This document shows, in pieces, positions 23,697-31,662 of a stretch of 64,000 nucleotides of DNA; the first letter of the stretch is position 1; every line of letters begins with the position of its first letter. A program made the position numbers and the translations under genes. The notes beneath the pieces are model-generated. The model searched no databases. It saw only the letters and a program-made list of their open reading frames with translations, and was not told the origin of the DNA. Origin of the DNA: CAILZL01 sp035548495 (GTDB taxonomy: Bacteria; Pseudomonadota; Gammaproteobacteria; Steroidobacterales; Steroidobacteraceae); the NCBI GenBank assembly GCA_035548495.1, contig DASZSV010000003.1, positions 109,411-173,410 of the forward strand. Direction: 5' to 3'.

Positions 23697-24680
23697 TTAT
23701 ACCTTCACTACTACAGCCATCTTGCCAATGGTTCTTCCGGTTTCAATGGCACGATGTGCTTCAACCAGTTCTTCAAATTTCCATACTTTGCTGACGTGTA
23801 CGTTCAGCTTTCCATTGTCAACCAATGTAGCAATCGCAGTTAGAATCGCGCCTTGCTTTTCCGGTTGCAGGTTGTACGCCACGCGTGCGCCCATGAACTC
23901 ATAGTGCACAGTGATGCTTTTGTACAACAATGAAGGCGCGGCCGCACCGGGATCGCCGGCAGTAATCGTGACCAGCTGACCCAGTGGCGAAATGCACTCG
24001 ATGCTCCTTTTGAACGTATCGCCACCCACGGTATCAAACACTACAGGCACGCCTTGTCCAGAAGTGAGTTCCTTCACTCGCGCAACAAAATCTTCACTGC
24101 GATAGTCGATGACGACATCGGCTTTCAACACATCACGACAGAAGGCAATGGATTCATCACGACCGGCCGTAGTAATCACCTTGCAACCATGCAGCTTCGC
24201 CAACTGTACTGCGATGTGTCCAACCCCGCCAGCGCCAGCATGAATCAGTATAGTTTGGCCGGGCTGAATACGCGCATGATCATGCAGCGCTTCATAAGCA
24301 GTAAGCGAAACCAATGGCAGACACGCCGCATGAACGTGATCCAGTGATTTGGGTTTATGTGCAGCGGCGCGCGCATCCAGCAACACGTAGTCGGCATTGG
24401 CACCGAAGCCAAATATATTGGGTGAGCCATATACTTCATCACCAATGTTGAATCCTTTCACCTGTGCGCCTGTTGCAGCGACAATGCCACTCACATCATA
24501 GCCGAGCACCACTGGTGGAGTACGCGGGCGTGTGCCCACGCGAATTTTCGCATCGACGGGATTAACAGATGTCGCATGCACTTCCACCAGCAAATCATGT
24601 TCACCGGGAGCGGGTTTCGGTACTTCACCCAACCGCATGACTTCCGGCGGACCGAGCTGCGGAACAATGAAGGCGCGCAT
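23697..24680 (-). CDS. NAD(P)H:quinone oxidoreductase, zinc-independent MDR family
   Basis: A 327-residue medium-chain dehydrogenase/reductase of the quinone oxidoreductase type. The opening MRAFIVPQLGPPEVMRL is followed by VHATSVNPVDAKIR and VLGYDVSGIVAATGAQV. The Rossmann NADPH site is ILIHAGAGGVGHIAVQLAKLHG. The catalytic-zinc ligands of alcohol dehydrogenases are absent, as is normal for this subgroup. Such enzymes reduce quinones or alpha,beta-unsaturated carbonyls with NADPH in the cytoplasm. Its physiological substrate is not known. It stands alone, with repeat copy 3 upstream of it. Confidence 0.88.
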   Translation of the reverse strand: MRAFIVPQLGPPEVMRLGEVPKPAPGEHDLLVEVHATSVNPVDAKIRVGTRPRTPPVVLGYDVSGIVAATGAQVKGFNIGDEVYGSPNIFGFGANADYVLLDARAAAHKPKSLDHVHAACLPLVSLTAYEALHDHARIQPGQTILIHAGAGGVGHIAVQLAKLHGCKVITTAGRDESIAFCRDVLKADVVIDYRSEDFVARVKELTSGQGVPVVFDTVGGDTFKRSIECISPLGQLVTITAGDPGAAAPSLLYKSITVHYEFMGARVAYNLQPEKQGAILTAIATLVDNGKLNVHVSKVWKFEELVEAHRAIETGRTIGKMAVVVKV

Positions 24681-24731
24681 GTTAGCTGTCCCGACCTGTT
24701 ACTAAAAAATTGCGTAATGAAATACTCTTGA

Positions 24732-24856
24732 CTGGATTCCCGCTTTCACGGGAATGACATTCTGCTATTTGATTGGGAATAGAGCAAATCCGATCTAAAG
24801 TTGCGAGATGCGGTCAATGACAAACCGGGTCATTCCCGTGAAAGCGGGAATCCAGT
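24732..24856. repeat. Inverted-repeat-bounded element, copy 3 of the dRS3-like family
   Basis: The ends are 28-nt perfect inverted repeats (24732-24759 and 24829-24856), each itself a hairpin with arms ATTCCC and GGGAAT. They enclose about 69 bases without a gene. Total length is about 125 bp. Both ends are better preserved than in copies 1 and 2. No obvious target-site duplication is visible. The layout fits a small non-autonomous mobile element in the gap between the QOR and aroG genes. Confidence 0.75.
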
Positions 24857-24915
24857 GATGAAAACAATCAGCAGAAAAATGATGACCTGCTGATTTCAAA
24901 AATTGCTTTCATCTC

Positions 24916-26064
24916 TTAAGTATTCACTGCTTCGCGCGTACGCAAGGTTTCGCGACGCGCCTTTACTGCATCGCTCAATACTTTCAGCACATTCACCGAA
25001 TCATCCCAGCCGATGCACGCATCGGTGATGCTCTGGCCATAGACGAGCTTCGCGGGATCATCCACACCAGTGACAAATTTCTGTGCGCCAGCTTGCAGAT
25101 GACTTTCCACCATCACACCAAAGATGTGTTGCGAGCCATTGCTCAATTGACCGGCGATATCCTTGGCAATATCTATCTGACGCTGATGCTGCTTGCTGCT
25201 GTTGGCATGTGAGCAATCCACCATCAAACGCGGTGTAAGTTTTGCGGCCTGCAATTCGGCTACCGCTGCTGCAACACTGGCCGCATCATAATTCGGTTGC
25301 TTGCCGCCACGCAGAATGACGTGGCAATCGCGATTGCCGGTAGTGGCAACAATTGCCACCTGGCCATTCTTGTGTACACCGAGAAAGTGATGTGGACGTG
25401 CGGCTGATTGAATCGCATCAGTGGCAATGCGGATGTTGCCATCGGTGCCATTCTTGAAACCGATGGGCGCGGAAACGCCGGAGGCCAGTTCGCGATGAAC
25501 CTGGCTTTCCGTGGTGCGTGCACCGATGGCGCCCCAGCTGATCAGGTCGCCGATGTATTGCGGCGAAATGGTGTCGAGAAATTCGCCACCGGCTGGCATG
25601 CCCAGTTTGTTGATATCGGTCAACACTTGTCGTGCAATTCTCAATCCTTCATCAATGCGATAACTTTCATCCAGACCGGGATCGTTGATCAGTCCTTTCC
25701 AGCCCACCGTGGTACGCGGCTTCTCAAAATAAACACGCATCACGATCTCAAGCGTGTCGGCGTATTTCTCACGTTGTTCCATCAGCCGCTTGCCGTATTC
25801 AAGTGCAGCAACGGGATCATGAATGGAGCACGGACCGATGATGATGAGCAGGCGATCGTCCTGACCATGAAGAATGCGTTTGATGCTGCGGCGGGTATTG
25901 GTAATCAATGTCTCAACGGGCGTGCCGCGAATGGGGAAGAAGCGCACAAGATGTTCCGGAGGCGGCAGCGGACGAACCTCTTTGACGCGCTCATCATCAG
26001 TGGGGCCGGTTCTGTCAGCAGGTGCATTCCAGCCTTCAGCGGCAGTGGTGGATGGCGTGCTCAT
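24916..26064 (-). CDS. aroG: 3-deoxy-7-phosphoheptulonate synthase (DAHP synthase, AroG type)
   Basis: A 382-residue type I DAHP synthase. It condenses phosphoenolpyruvate and erythrose-4-phosphate in the first step of the shikimate pathway. Motifs are IIGPCSIHDPVAALEYGKRL, MRVYFEKPRTTVGWKGLIND, the GARTTESQVHRELASG segment, HFLGVHKNGQ, and MVDCSHANSSK with the metal-ligand His. The start is set at 26064 because AGAGGA lies eight bases upstream; an ATG two codons earlier and a TTG at 26094 are less well placed. A leader peptide, attenuator and promoter lie upstream (26119-26285). The isozyme's feedback specificity cannot be read reliably from the sequence. Confidence 0.96.
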   Translation of the reverse strand: MSTPSTTAAEGWNAPADRTGPTDDERVKEVRPLPPPEHLVRFFPIRGTPVETLITNTRRSIKRILHGQDDRLLIIIGPCSIHDPVAALEYGKRLMEQREKYADTLEIVMRVYFEKPRTTVGWKGLINDPGLDESYRIDEGLRIARQVLTDINKLGMPAGGEFLDTISPQYIGDLISWGAIGARTTESQVHRELASGVSAPIGFKNGTDGNIRIATDAIQSAARPHHFLGVHKNGQVAIVATTGNRDCHVILRGGKQPNYDAASVAAAVAELQAAKLTPRLMVDCSHANSSKQHQRQIDIAKDIAGQLSNGSQHIFGVMVESHLQAGAQKFVTGVDDPAKLVYGQSITDACIGWDDSVNVLKVLSDAVKARRETLRTREAVNT

Positions 26065-26118
26065 GGTCATATCCTCTTGCTCGTCGGTCTTCAATGGATC
26101 GGTTAAATCAGTCTGCGC

Positions 26119-26149
26119 AAAAAAAAACCGCCGGGGTCGCCGGCGGTTT
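26119..26149 (-). terminator. Attenuator terminator of aroG
   Basis: Read on the minus strand, AAACCGCCGG (26149-26140) pairs with CCGGCGGTTT (26134-26125) around a five-base loop, and a run of T residues follows to 26119. It is a perfect 10-bp intrinsic terminator, placed after a leader peptide stop and before aroG. CCGGCGG inside the leader frame (26198-26192) can pair with the terminator's first arm CCGCCGG (26146-26140), giving a competing antiterminator. Confidence 0.85.
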
Positions 26150-26172
26150 GGTGAATTCGGTGCGTCTTTTGA

Positions 26173-26247
26173 CTACGCGCTCGTCTTCACGCCGCCGGTG
26201 CGGAGTGAATACCAGAAGTAGCCATAAAAGTAAGATACGAAACGCAT
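26173..26247 (-). CDS. Aromatic-rich leader peptide of aroG attenuator
   Basis: A 24-codon frame starting MRFVSYFYGYFWY and ending TGGVKTSA before TAG. Eight of the first 13 residues are aromatic: three Phe, four Tyr and one Trp. It precedes a terminator and the DAHP synthase gene. This is the layout of ribosome-mediated attenuators such as pheL and trpL. With scarce aromatic aminoacyl-tRNAs the ribosome would stall at codons 6-13 and free the antiterminator at codons 17-19; with ample supply it would reach the stop codon and let the terminator form. There is no Shine-Dalgarno sequence; the promoter position suggests a 5' leader of only about four bases. Confidence 0.85.
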   Translation of the reverse strand: MRFVSYFYGYFWYSLRTGGVKTSA

Positions 26248-26257
26248 GGGTGCGGAA

Positions 26258-26285
26258 TCTATATGGGCGTGGGTTGTCCCGTCAA
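26258..26285 (-). promoter_or_regulatory. Sigma-70 promoter of the aroG leader
   Basis: On the minus strand, TTGACG (26285-26280) and TATAGA (26263-26258) are separated by 16 bases. The start of transcription would fall near 26251, four bases before the leader ATG at 26247. The match to consensus is good, and the position makes the leader peptide nearly leaderless. Confidence 0.65.
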
Positions 26286-26362
26286 GCTGTTTGTGCCGGT
26301 CATGGATGATTAGGTAATGTTGTCGTTCTGGGATTGGCCGCTGTTGGAATCACCGAGGTATC

Positions 26363-26453
26363 GGTGCTACCTATCCTGGTCAAAATCGCCGTGAATACTT
26401 CCATGTAGGCTCCGGCAAAAACATCCATGTTTTTGACCAGGATAAGTAGCACC
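26363..26453. repeat. Hairpin element with conserved loop, copy L1
   Basis: The arms GGTGCTACCTATCCTGGTCA (26363-26382, continuing AAA) and their complement ending GTAGCACC (to 26453) pair over 23 bp with one mismatch. The loop contains a core (about 26381-26434) that includes GTGAATACTTCCATGTAGGC and AAAAACATCCATG. The same core occurs at 59553-59605 with five substitutions and one gap, but there the arms are unrelated. The element lies between the aroG promoter and hemH. Confidence 0.8.
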
Positions 26454-26524
26454 AACACCTGGTCTGACAGCACCTATTCTGAAATGTTTGCAATGACCGT
26501 CATTCCCGGTATTGTTCACGACCA

Positions 26525-27619
26525 ATGCCGCCGAGTTCATCCAATCACGCTTACGATCATCACACGCCCGAATCTCTCGGTGTGTTGCTGGTGAATCTGG
26601 GAACGCCCTCTGCACCCACCACTGCGGCAGTGCGGCGCTATCTCAAGCAGTTTCTTTCCGATCCCCGTGTCATTGATTATCCGCGCTGGCTGTGGTGGCC
26701 GATATTGCATGGAATCATTCTGCGCATTCGTCCGCGAAAGAGTGCGCATGCGTACCAGCAAATATGGACTGACAAGGGATCGCCGTTGCTGATGCATACC
26801 AATGCTCTGGCGGGCGCACTGCATGAGCAACTGAAATCAGCCGTTCACACGGATGTGCAACTGGCGGTGGGGATGACGTATGGTGAGCCTTCCATCGCGC
26901 ACGCGCTGGTACAATTGCAACAGGCGAACGTGCGCAAGTTAATCGTGTTGCCGCTGTATCCGCAATATTCAGTGAGCACCACTGCTTCCGTATTCGATGC
27001 AGTGAGCAAGGCACTCAAAAAAACATTCTGGTTGCCGGAGCTGCGCTTCATCAACAATTATCATGATGATGAACAATATATCGCGGCGCTGGCACAATCG
27101 GTGGTCACTCACTGGCAGAAGAATGAACGCAATCACTTGCTGTTGTCATTTCATGGACTGCCGCAACGCTATCTGTATCAAGGCGATCCCTATCATTGTC
27201 ATTGTTTGAAAACAGCACGCCTGGTGGCGGAAAAACTGCATCTCAAGGAAAACGAATGGACAGTGAGTTTTCAGTCGCGCGTGGGGCGCGAACAATGGTT
27301 GCAACCTTACACGGATCAGACCTTGCTGCGGTTTGCACGTGAAGGCATCAAGCGAGTGACGGTAATGTGTCCGGGCTTTGCGGTGGATTGTCTGGAAACG
27401 CTGGAAGAAATTGCCATTCGCAACAAGGAAGATTTTCTCGCCGCAGGCGGTGAGTCATTTGCGTACATACCGGCATTGAATGACGATGCGTCACATGTTC
27501 AAGTATTATCCGGCCTGATCCGGCGTCATGTACAAGGATGGCTGCCGCTGAGCAAGCCGGATGTGACCATTGCCAACAAAGCCAACGAGCTCGCTGCCAG
27601 TGCGATGAAATCATCATGA
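26525..27619 (+). CDS. hemH: Ferrochelatase
   Basis: A 364-residue ferrochelatase, which inserts Fe(II) into protoporphyrin IX in the last step of haem synthesis. Family motifs are LGVLLVNLGTPSAP near the N terminus, FLSDPRVIDYPR, GSPLLMHT, VLPLYPQYSVSTTASVFD, the catalytic-histidine segment LLLSFHGLPQRYL, YQSR-like VSFQSRVGREQWLQPYT and the late VMCPGFAVDCLETLEEI with the conserved Glu. The first ATG at 26525 fits family length. The stop overlaps the start of the next gene (ATGA), so the VOC gene is co-translated. Confidence 0.96.
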   Translation: MPPSSSNHAYDHHTPESLGVLLVNLGTPSAPTTAAVRRYLKQFLSDPRVIDYPRWLWWPILHGIILRIRPRKSAHAYQQIWTDKGSPLLMHTNALAGALHEQLKSAVHTDVQLAVGMTYGEPSIAHALVQLQQANVRKLIVLPLYPQYSVSTTASVFDAVSKALKKTFWLPELRFINNYHDDEQYIAALAQSVVTHWQKNERNHLLLSFHGLPQRYLYQGDPYHCHCLKTARLVAEKLHLKENEWTVSFQSRVGREQWLQPYTDQTLLRFAREGIKRVTVMCPGFAVDCLETLEEIAIRNKEDFLAAGGESFAYIPALNDDASHVQVLSGLIRRHVQGWLPLSKPDVTIANKANELAASAMKSS

Positions 27620-28335
27620 TCGGCCGTTTTCTCGAAATCAGCGTTCATGCGCCGGATGTGCTGGCATCGCTGACCTTTTATGAGTCGCTGGGCTTTCAGC
27701 AGGTGCAGGTGAATGAAACCTGGACTTATCCCTATGCAGTCATCACCGATGGGCGTTTGACACTGGGATTGCATCATCAATCCATCAAGTCACCCACCTT
27801 GACCTTTGTAAAAGCCGATCTGGCAGAGTACATGGATCAACTGCGCACACTGCCGTTGGTGTTTGAACAGGAACATCTGGGCACCGACGAATTCAATGAA
27901 GTCAGTTGCCATGATCCCAACGGTCAGCACATTCGTATTCTTGAAGCGCGTACTTTTTCGCCACCGGATATATCACCGGCCTTCAGTTCTTCCTGCGGTT
28001 ACTTTGTGGAGTACGGTATTCCCGTCAAGGAATTTGCAGAAGGCACCGCGTTCTGGGAACAATTCGGATTGATTGCCATGGAGCAGGAAAATTCACAGTT
28101 TGAGCGGATTTCATTGACCAGTGATCATTTGAATCTTGGCCTGCATCGCAGTCGTGCATTGCGTCATCCCGTACTGGTGTTTGAAGACGATGACATGCAG
28201 ACCCGATTGCAGTCACTCAAGGAGCGTGGCTTTGAATTGAGCGATGAGATGCCGGATGCGCTGGATGAGACACACAACGCTGTACTCATTGCGCCCGAAG
28301 GCACGCGATTGTTACTGATGCAAACTAGTGGTTAA
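27616..28335 (+). CDS. Two-domain VOC family protein
   Basis: A 239-residue protein with two vicinal oxygen chelate repeats. The first is IGRFLEISVHAPDVLASLTFYESLGFQ through SCHDPNGQHIRILEAR, and the second begins near CGYFVEYGIPVKEFAEGTAFWEQFGL and ends VLIAPEGTRLLLM. The start ATG at 27616 overlaps the hemH stop as ATGA and is preferred to an upstream in-frame start inside hemH. Substrate and metal are unknown. Coupling to hemH is seen directly; a role in haem metabolism would be speculation. Confidence 0.82.
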   Translation: MIGRFLEISVHAPDVLASLTFYESLGFQQVQVNETWTYPYAVITDGRLTLGLHHQSIKSPTLTFVKADLAEYMDQLRTLPLVFEQEHLGTDEFNEVSCHDPNGQHIRILEARTFSPPDISPAFSSSCGYFVEYGIPVKEFAEGTAFWEQFGLIAMEQENSQFERISLTSDHLNLGLHRSRALRHPVLVFEDDDMQTRLQSLKERGFELSDEMPDALDETHNAVLIAPEGTRLLLMQTSG

Positions 28336-28362
28336 CTTCATTCACGACAAAGGGGAATCATC

Positions 28363-29169
28363 ATGGCTGACTATTCATCCGCAAACTCATTTCGACAGAT
28401 TGTCATTGGCGCGGTCATCGTTATTGGTTTGCTCATCCTTTGGTCAAGTTTTTACACCGTCAACGCCGGACAACGCGCCATCGTATTGCGATTTGGCCAA
28501 GTGGAAAGTGTGGTGGGCGATGGCCTGCATTTCAAAGCACCGATGATTGAAACCATCAAGCTGGTGGATGTGCGTACACAAAAGGCTGAATCGCCCGCGA
28601 ATGCCGGCACGCGCGATTTGCAATCGGTCGAAACCCACGTGGCTCTCAACTATCATCTCAACGCCGATTCGCTGGCCGACACCTATTCACGCATTGGTCT
28701 GGACGTGGAATCCAAGATCATTGATCCGCGCATTCAGGAAGTGGTCAAGGCCGTAGTTGCACGGTTTTCAGCCGAAGAATTGCTGACCAAGCGTGATGAT
28801 GTGAAATCGGAAATCGCTGGTGGTCTTCGCGCATCGCTCTTGCAATACAACATTACACTCGAAGACATTCAAATCACCAATTTCTCCTTTTCGCATGCGT
28901 TCGATGCCGCGATTGAAGCCAAGCAGACGGCTGAACAGAATGCGCTGAAAGCAAAGAACGATCTGGATCGCATCAAGATTGAAGCACAACAGAAAATTGC
29001 CATGGCGCAGGCAGAAGCTGAAGCCATCAAGATTCAGGCACAGGCCATCAAGGAACAGGGTGGTTCCGAGTATGTTCAGTTAAAGGCCATTGAAAAATGG
29101 AATGGCGTGTTGCCGCAGGTGAGCGGCTCGAGCACGCCGTTTGTGAATTTGGAGCGTGGGGCAAGATAA
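28363..29169 (+). CDS. Prohibitin/SPFH-domain membrane protein
   Basis: A 268-residue protein of the prohibitin group. One N-terminal TM helix (about 12-30, IVIGAVIVIGLLILW) is followed by the SPFH domain (about 32-190), with VNAGQRAIVLRFGQV, GDGLHFKAPMIETIKLVDVRTQK and YSRIGLDVESKIIDPRIQEVVKAV. A long Ala/Glu/Lys/Gln-rich coiled coil follows (about 185-245). Such proteins form large ring or cage assemblies at the inner membrane and often modulate FtsH-type proteases. A 28-base gap from the VOC gene suggests the same transcript as hemH. Confidence 0.9.
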   Translation: MADYSSANSFRQIVIGAVIVIGLLILWSSFYTVNAGQRAIVLRFGQVESVVGDGLHFKAPMIETIKLVDVRTQKAESPANAGTRDLQSVETHVALNYHLNADSLADTYSRIGLDVESKIIDPRIQEVVKAVVARFSAEELLTKRDDVKSEIAGGLRASLLQYNITLEDIQITNFSFSHAFDAAIEAKQTAEQNALKAKNDLDRIKIEAQQKIAMAQAEAEAIKIQAQAIKEQGGSEYVQLKAIEKWNGVLPQVSGSSTPFVNLERGAR

Positions 29170-29241
29170 GACTAACATTGGCAAATATTGATATCTTTAT
29201 TCATCAAAGCAGCGTTAGCGAAAGCAACTTGGTGAAAGAAA

Positions 29242-29688
29242 ATGTCAACAGAGAAGCAGGTTCTCGGTAGATGGGGTGAGAAATTAGTTGCAAAGAAATA
29301 TGCGTGCCCTCGCTGCAAACGTTTTTTTACGCTTCGACGTTTACCTGCTAACTTTAAATGCGCAGACATCATCTGCGATTTCTGCGGTTATCTTGCGCAA
29401 GTTAAAACCATTTCCGTATCGGATGTCAGCGTGGTTCCAAAGTCGATCCTCGGGGCAGCCTGGAAGCCGCAACAAGAACGAATGAAAGCAGGAATTTACT
29501 TTCCTCTTTATTTGGTGTTGCGCAGTGGTACGGAATCAGCAGTCTATTATTTACCTACAGAATTCCAGTTACCGCGCATGTTCAAAAAACGAAAACCTCT
29601 TTCTAAAACTGCTCGACGTGCTGGGTGGCAAGGCTTTACTTACAACATAGGCATTCTTGATCAACGAGCGGTTGTTCGTCTGCCATAA
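29242..29688 (+). CDS. DpnI/Dam-replacing-like nuclease domain protein, orphan
   Basis: A 148-residue protein. It begins VLGRWGEKLVAKKYACPRC, and has cysteine pairs at C22/C25 and C45/C48 that could bind one zinc. Within this lies C40-A41-D42-IICDFCGYLAQVK, where D42 and Q53-x-K55 fit a PD-(D/E)xK nuclease core (Asp, then Gln/Glu-x-Lys), as in DpnI (ADFYCNHCSEEFELK) and Dam-replacing proteins. The rest (LPTEFQLPR, WQGFTYNIGIL) is not recognised. No methyltransferase or other restriction gene adjoins. Base composition is more AT-rich than the flanks, suggesting transfer. The family assignment is from memory of DpnI-like motifs and needs a profile search. Confidence 0.6.
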   Translation: MSTEKQVLGRWGEKLVAKKYACPRCKRFFTLRRLPANFKCADIICDFCGYLAQVKTISVSDVSVVPKSILGAAWKPQQERMKAGIYFPLYLVLRSGTESAVYYLPTEFQLPRMFKKRKPLSKTARRAGWQGFTYNIGILDQRAVVRLP

Positions 29689-29726
29689 AGGCTCGTTAAC
29701 AAAATTAGAATCAATGTGGTATTACC

Positions 29727-30752
29727 CTATCCCGCTTCCGCCTTGATCTCGCGGCTCATCAATTCCTTCACGGCTTCTTTGGGTGACAAGCCTTCGTGAA
29801 GGGTGCGATACACCTGCGTGCAGATGGGCATTTCTACTGCAAGGTTTTTTGCAACGGTCATTACTGCACGTGAAGCAGCGACACCTTCAACCACCTGACC
29901 GATTTCATGTTGAGCAACGATGGAGTCTGTGCCGGCGGCGAACGCCAGGCCGAAGCGGCGATTGCGTGATTGATTGTCAGTGCAAGTCAGCACCAGATCA
30001 CCCAGTCCTGCAAGACCCATGAAGGTCTCTTTCTGTGCGCCGAGTGCAACACCAAGACGTGTCATTTCGACCAGACCACGCGTGATCAATGCAATGCGCG
30101 TGTTGGCGCCAAAGCCCAGTCCATCCGACATGCCGGTGCCAATAGCCAGTACATTTTTTACTGCACCACCCACTTCAACACCAATCAAATCCGTTGAAGT
30201 GTAAGCACGGAAGTGATGGCCGGAAATGCTTTTGGCGAGATGCATTGCATACGTTGCATCAGTAGAGGCGACCGTCATTGCAGTGGGCAAGCCTGCGCCC
30301 ACTTCTTTCGCAAAGGTTGGGCCGGACAGCACCGCCATCGACAGATGCGCTCCCAATACTTCCGTGACGACTTCATGCGGCAGCTTGCCGGTATTCAGTT
30401 CAAATCCCTTGGTGGCCCACGCGAGTTTTACATCGCGTGACAGAACCGGCTTCAGTTGCAACAACAATTCGCGAAAGGCGTGACTGGGCGCAGCAATCAA
30501 TACATCGGTGCTGCCGGTCAATGCATTGGCCAGATCAAGTTCAACACTCAGCAGATCAGGAAACACAACACCGGGCAGGTAACGCGCATTGCTGCGCGTG
30601 CTGTGCATGTCTTTCAACTGATTGGTGTTGCGACCCCACAGTTTCACCGGGCGTCCGGCGCGGGCGAATTGAATCGCCAGCGCCGTGCCCCATGATCCCG
30701 CACCGATGATGGTGATGGGTGCGCTGTGCAATGATGGCGGCAGCGCGGCCAT
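29727..30752 (-). CDS. gpsA: Glycerol-3-phosphate dehydrogenase [NAD(P)+]
   Basis: A 341-residue cytoplasmic enzyme that reduces dihydroxyacetone phosphate to sn-glycerol-3-phosphate for phospholipid synthesis. The NAD-binding motif ITIIGAGSWGTALAIQFARAG begins near residue 13. Other signatures are LAWATKGFE, VLSGPTFAKEVGAGLPTA, GVEVGGAVKNVLAIGTGMSDGL with the catalytic Lys, and LAGLGDLVLTCTDNQSRNRRFG. The ATG at 30752 is chosen; the TTG at 30761 is possible and would overlap the secB stop. It is the last gene of the yibN-grxC-secB-gpsA operon, in the same order as in E. coli. Confidence 0.97.
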   Translation of the reverse strand: MAALPPSLHSAPITIIGAGSWGTALAIQFARAGRPVKLWGRNTNQLKDMHSTRSNARYLPGVVFPDLLSVELDLANALTGSTDVLIAAPSHAFRELLLQLKPVLSRDVKLAWATKGFELNTGKLPHEVVTEVLGAHLSMAVLSGPTFAKEVGAGLPTAMTVASTDATYAMHLAKSISGHHFRAYTSTDLIGVEVGGAVKNVLAIGTGMSDGLGFGANTRIALITRGLVEMTRLGVALGAQKETFMGLAGLGDLVLTCTDNQSRNRRFGLAFAAGTDSIVAQHEIGQVVEGVAASRAVMTVAKNLAVEMPICTQVYRTLHEGLSPKEAVKELMSREIKAEAG

Positions 30753-30757
30753 TGAAA

Positions 30758-31291
30758 TCAATTCAGAGTGGTTGGCGGCGTGCCTGCATCATTCGCAGCT
30801 TGTGCGGCTTGTTGTGCAGCAGCCTGTTGCATGGCTTGATCAAACAGTGCGTCGAAATTGACAGGCGGAACGAGGAACGGCGGGAAACCGCCCTTGGTCA
30901 GCAAGTCAGAAATCGTTTGACGTGCAAATGGCAACAAATAGGTTGGGCAGAACACACCGAGGATGCGGCGCAATTCCTGTTCAGGAATGTTGCGGAATGC
31001 AAAGGCGCCAGCCTGCTTTACTTCGCACAGCCATACAGGCTTGTCACTGACATTGGCCTGCACGTTGATGGTAAGTACCACTTCAAACAGCTCCTGATTC
31101 AGCGGATTGACAGTGGTGTTGATATTCATGTTCACGCTGGGTGCAGGCGCATCCGGCGGCAGGCGCAATGCCATGGGCGATTCAAAGGAAACATCCTTCA
31201 GATAAATCACCTGCGGCGCAAATTGCGGCGCGGCGGTGTCAAGCGCGCTGGGATCGACGGTGTTGGTTGGAGGAGTGGTTTCGTCAGCCAT
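30758..31291 (-). CDS. secB: Protein-export chaperone SecB
   Basis: A 177-residue SecB. It keeps secretory preproteins unfolded and hands them to SecA. Visible family segments are QFAPQVIYLKDVSFESP, FEVVLTINVQANV, AGAFAFRNIP and LGVFCPTYLLPFARQTISDL, followed by GGFPPFLVPPVNFDALF. The C-terminal tail is longer and Ala/Gln-rich compared with the usual 155 residues, and lacks the zinc-binding SecA-contact tail in strong form. It sits five bases before gpsA and 72 after grxC. Confidence 0.96.
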   Translation of the reverse strand: MADETTPPTNTVDPSALDTAAPQFAPQVIYLKDVSFESPMALRLPPDAPAPSVNMNINTTVNPLNQELFEVVLTINVQANVSDKPVWLCEVKQAGAFAFRNIPEQELRRILGVFCPTYLLPFARQTISDLLTKGGFPPFLVPPVNFDALFDQAMQQAAAQQAAQAANDAGTPPTTLN

Positions 31292-31363
31292 GATAATTGC
31301 CTTGATTGCCTTGTTGTGAATGGATGCCTGATGATAGTGGATCAGTATTGTTGCAGAAAAAAA

Positions 31364-31648
31364 CTATGTCTGTGTGTTGTTGATGTAGGGCGCAAGCAGA
31401 GGATCGAGTTGCCCCGCCTGATCCAGTGCGCGTAATTCGTCGAATCCCCCGATGTGGCGTTCGCCAATGAATATTTGCGGAACCGTGCGCCGTCCACCGC
31501 TTCGTTGCAGCATGATGTCACGTTGTTCCGGCTGGACATCAACTTTTATTTCGCGGAATGACGCGTGTTTGCGTTGCAACAGCGCGCGAGCCCGGTCGCA
31601 GTAGGGGCAAATGGTGGTGCTGTACATGACGATTTCAAGGCCGCTCAT
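31364..31648 (-). CDS. grxC: Glutaredoxin 3
   Basis: A 94-residue glutaredoxin. The active site CPYC lies in VMYSTTICPYCDRARALL, followed by TVPQIFIGERHIGGFDEL, the cis-Pro and glutathione-binding segments. It reduces disulfides and mixed glutathione disulfides. The ATG at 31648 is preferred to a TTG two codons earlier. It lies 14 bases downstream of the yibN-like rhodanese gene and ahead of secB, as in E. coli. Confidence 0.95.
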   Translation of the reverse strand: MSGLEIVMYSTTICPYCDRARALLQRKHASFREIKVDVQPEQRDIMLQRSGGRRTVPQIFIGERHIGGFDELRALDQAGQLDPLLAPYINNTQT

Positions 31649-31662
31649 GAACAATCCCCGCC

